NCBI GenBank assembly: GCA_017521065.1
Contig: JAFXEA010000089.1
Coordinates: 1-6,076, forward strand
Direction: 5' to 3'
Length of the DNA stretch: 6,076 bases
Origin: Kiritimatiellia bacterium
GTDB taxonomy: Bacteria > Verrucomicrobiota > Kiritimatiellia > RFP12 > UBA1067
Below are positions 5,895 through 6,076 of the stretch, piece by piece; the stretch's first letter is position 1, and every line of letters begins with the position of its first letter. Under the pieces are notes generated by a model. It did not search any database, was not told the origin of the DNA, and saw nothing but the letters and a program-made list of their open reading frames with translations. Position numbers and translations under genes: made by a program.

Positions 5895-6076
5895 AGCCCT
5901 GCAATCCGTTCCCCGAACCATTCCGCAACACCACCTCTACAGTTTCCGCCCCACACCGCCAACCGATGCCATATACCGCACCGCCGCAACGGAAACGTGA
6001 TTTGACGTGGCTGAACTCTCAGAAACATTATCACACGTCGTCTGGCATCCTGCCACTATAGCCAAACACAAGAATC
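5895..6076 (-). pseudogene. Truncated, frameshifted copy of the lipoprotein gene, 5' end outside window
   Basis: Reading in from the right edge on the minus strand, the frame gives FLCLAIVAGCQTTCDNV and onward to YMASVG, identical to residues 7-45 of the lipoprotein at 2305-4017, including the lipobox. It then departs: the frame runs into a TAG stop after GGVGRKL. Shifting one base restores a homologous stretch, AETVEVVLRNGSGN, matching AEKVEVIVRNGTRE (49-62) of the intact protein; a one-base deletion near 5953 explains this. Similarity fades by about 5895 and a stop follows. Only the first tenth of the gene remains, so this is a relic. It could still produce a short lipopeptide of about 50 residues if its own start, outside the window, is intact. 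Confidence 0.75.
5958..6076. repeat. 119-base perfect direct repeat, copy 2 (in lipoprotein relic)
   Basis: Identical to 3883-4001 in direct orientation and cut by the window edge. Together the copies bracket the RHS fragment and both membrane genes in a 2075-base period. Confidence 0.95.

Noticed and set aside
5828..6034. Minus-strand 68-codon frame across the lipoprotein relic
   Set aside because: It is in a different frame from the recognisable lipoprotein sequence, which matches the intact gene exactly; this frame is a by-product.
1..6076. tRNA, rRNA, CRISPR array or transposase
   Set aside because: No spaced repeat array, no tRNA-like cloverleaf or T-loop sequence, and no transposase motif was found by eye on either strand; the only clear long repeat is the 119-base pair.

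Overview
This is a bacterial window with every supportable gene on the minus strand, so transcription runs from high to low coordinates. It has two transcription units. Lipoprotein and secreted glycosidase-like genes, an RHS fragment of a gut-associated style, and mixed G+C content suggest a Planctomycetes-Verrucomicrobia-Chlamydiae type bacterium (Kiritimatiellota, Lentisphaerota or a relative). That placement is inference from protein style; there is no marker gene.

Upstream unit (about 5855 to 2275). A truncated, frameshifted copy of a lipoprotein gene runs off the right edge (about 5895-6076). After a short scar carrying an extended -10 promoter come four tightly packed genes: an orphan RHS C-terminal fragment with a 98-residue tip of unknown function (5110-5733), two small single-pass membrane proteins that look like diverged paralogues (4653-5108 and 4030-4638), and an intact lipoprotein with a glycoside-hydrolase-like body (2305-4017). 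Gaps are 1, 14 and 12 bases, and a hairpin plus T-tract terminator follows. The segment from the RHS tip through both membrane genes is clearly AT-richer than its surroundings. It is flanked on both sides by the same 119-base lipoprotein sequence.

Downstream unit (2227 to below 1). A TGnTATAAT promoter sits so close to a ThyX-superfamily gene (1654-2214) that its transcript is probably leaderless. Sixteen bases later begins a secreted alpha-glucuronidase-like (GH67-like) protein whose 3' end lies outside the window (1-1637).

Working model: an RHS tip plus candidate immunity or partner cassette has been placed within a lipoprotein/glycosidase locus, leaving a damaged lipoprotein copy upstream and an intact one downstream. 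The two lipoprotein copies form direct repeats that could let the cassette be lost or amplified. The toxin/immunity reading is inference; no known toxin domain is visible.
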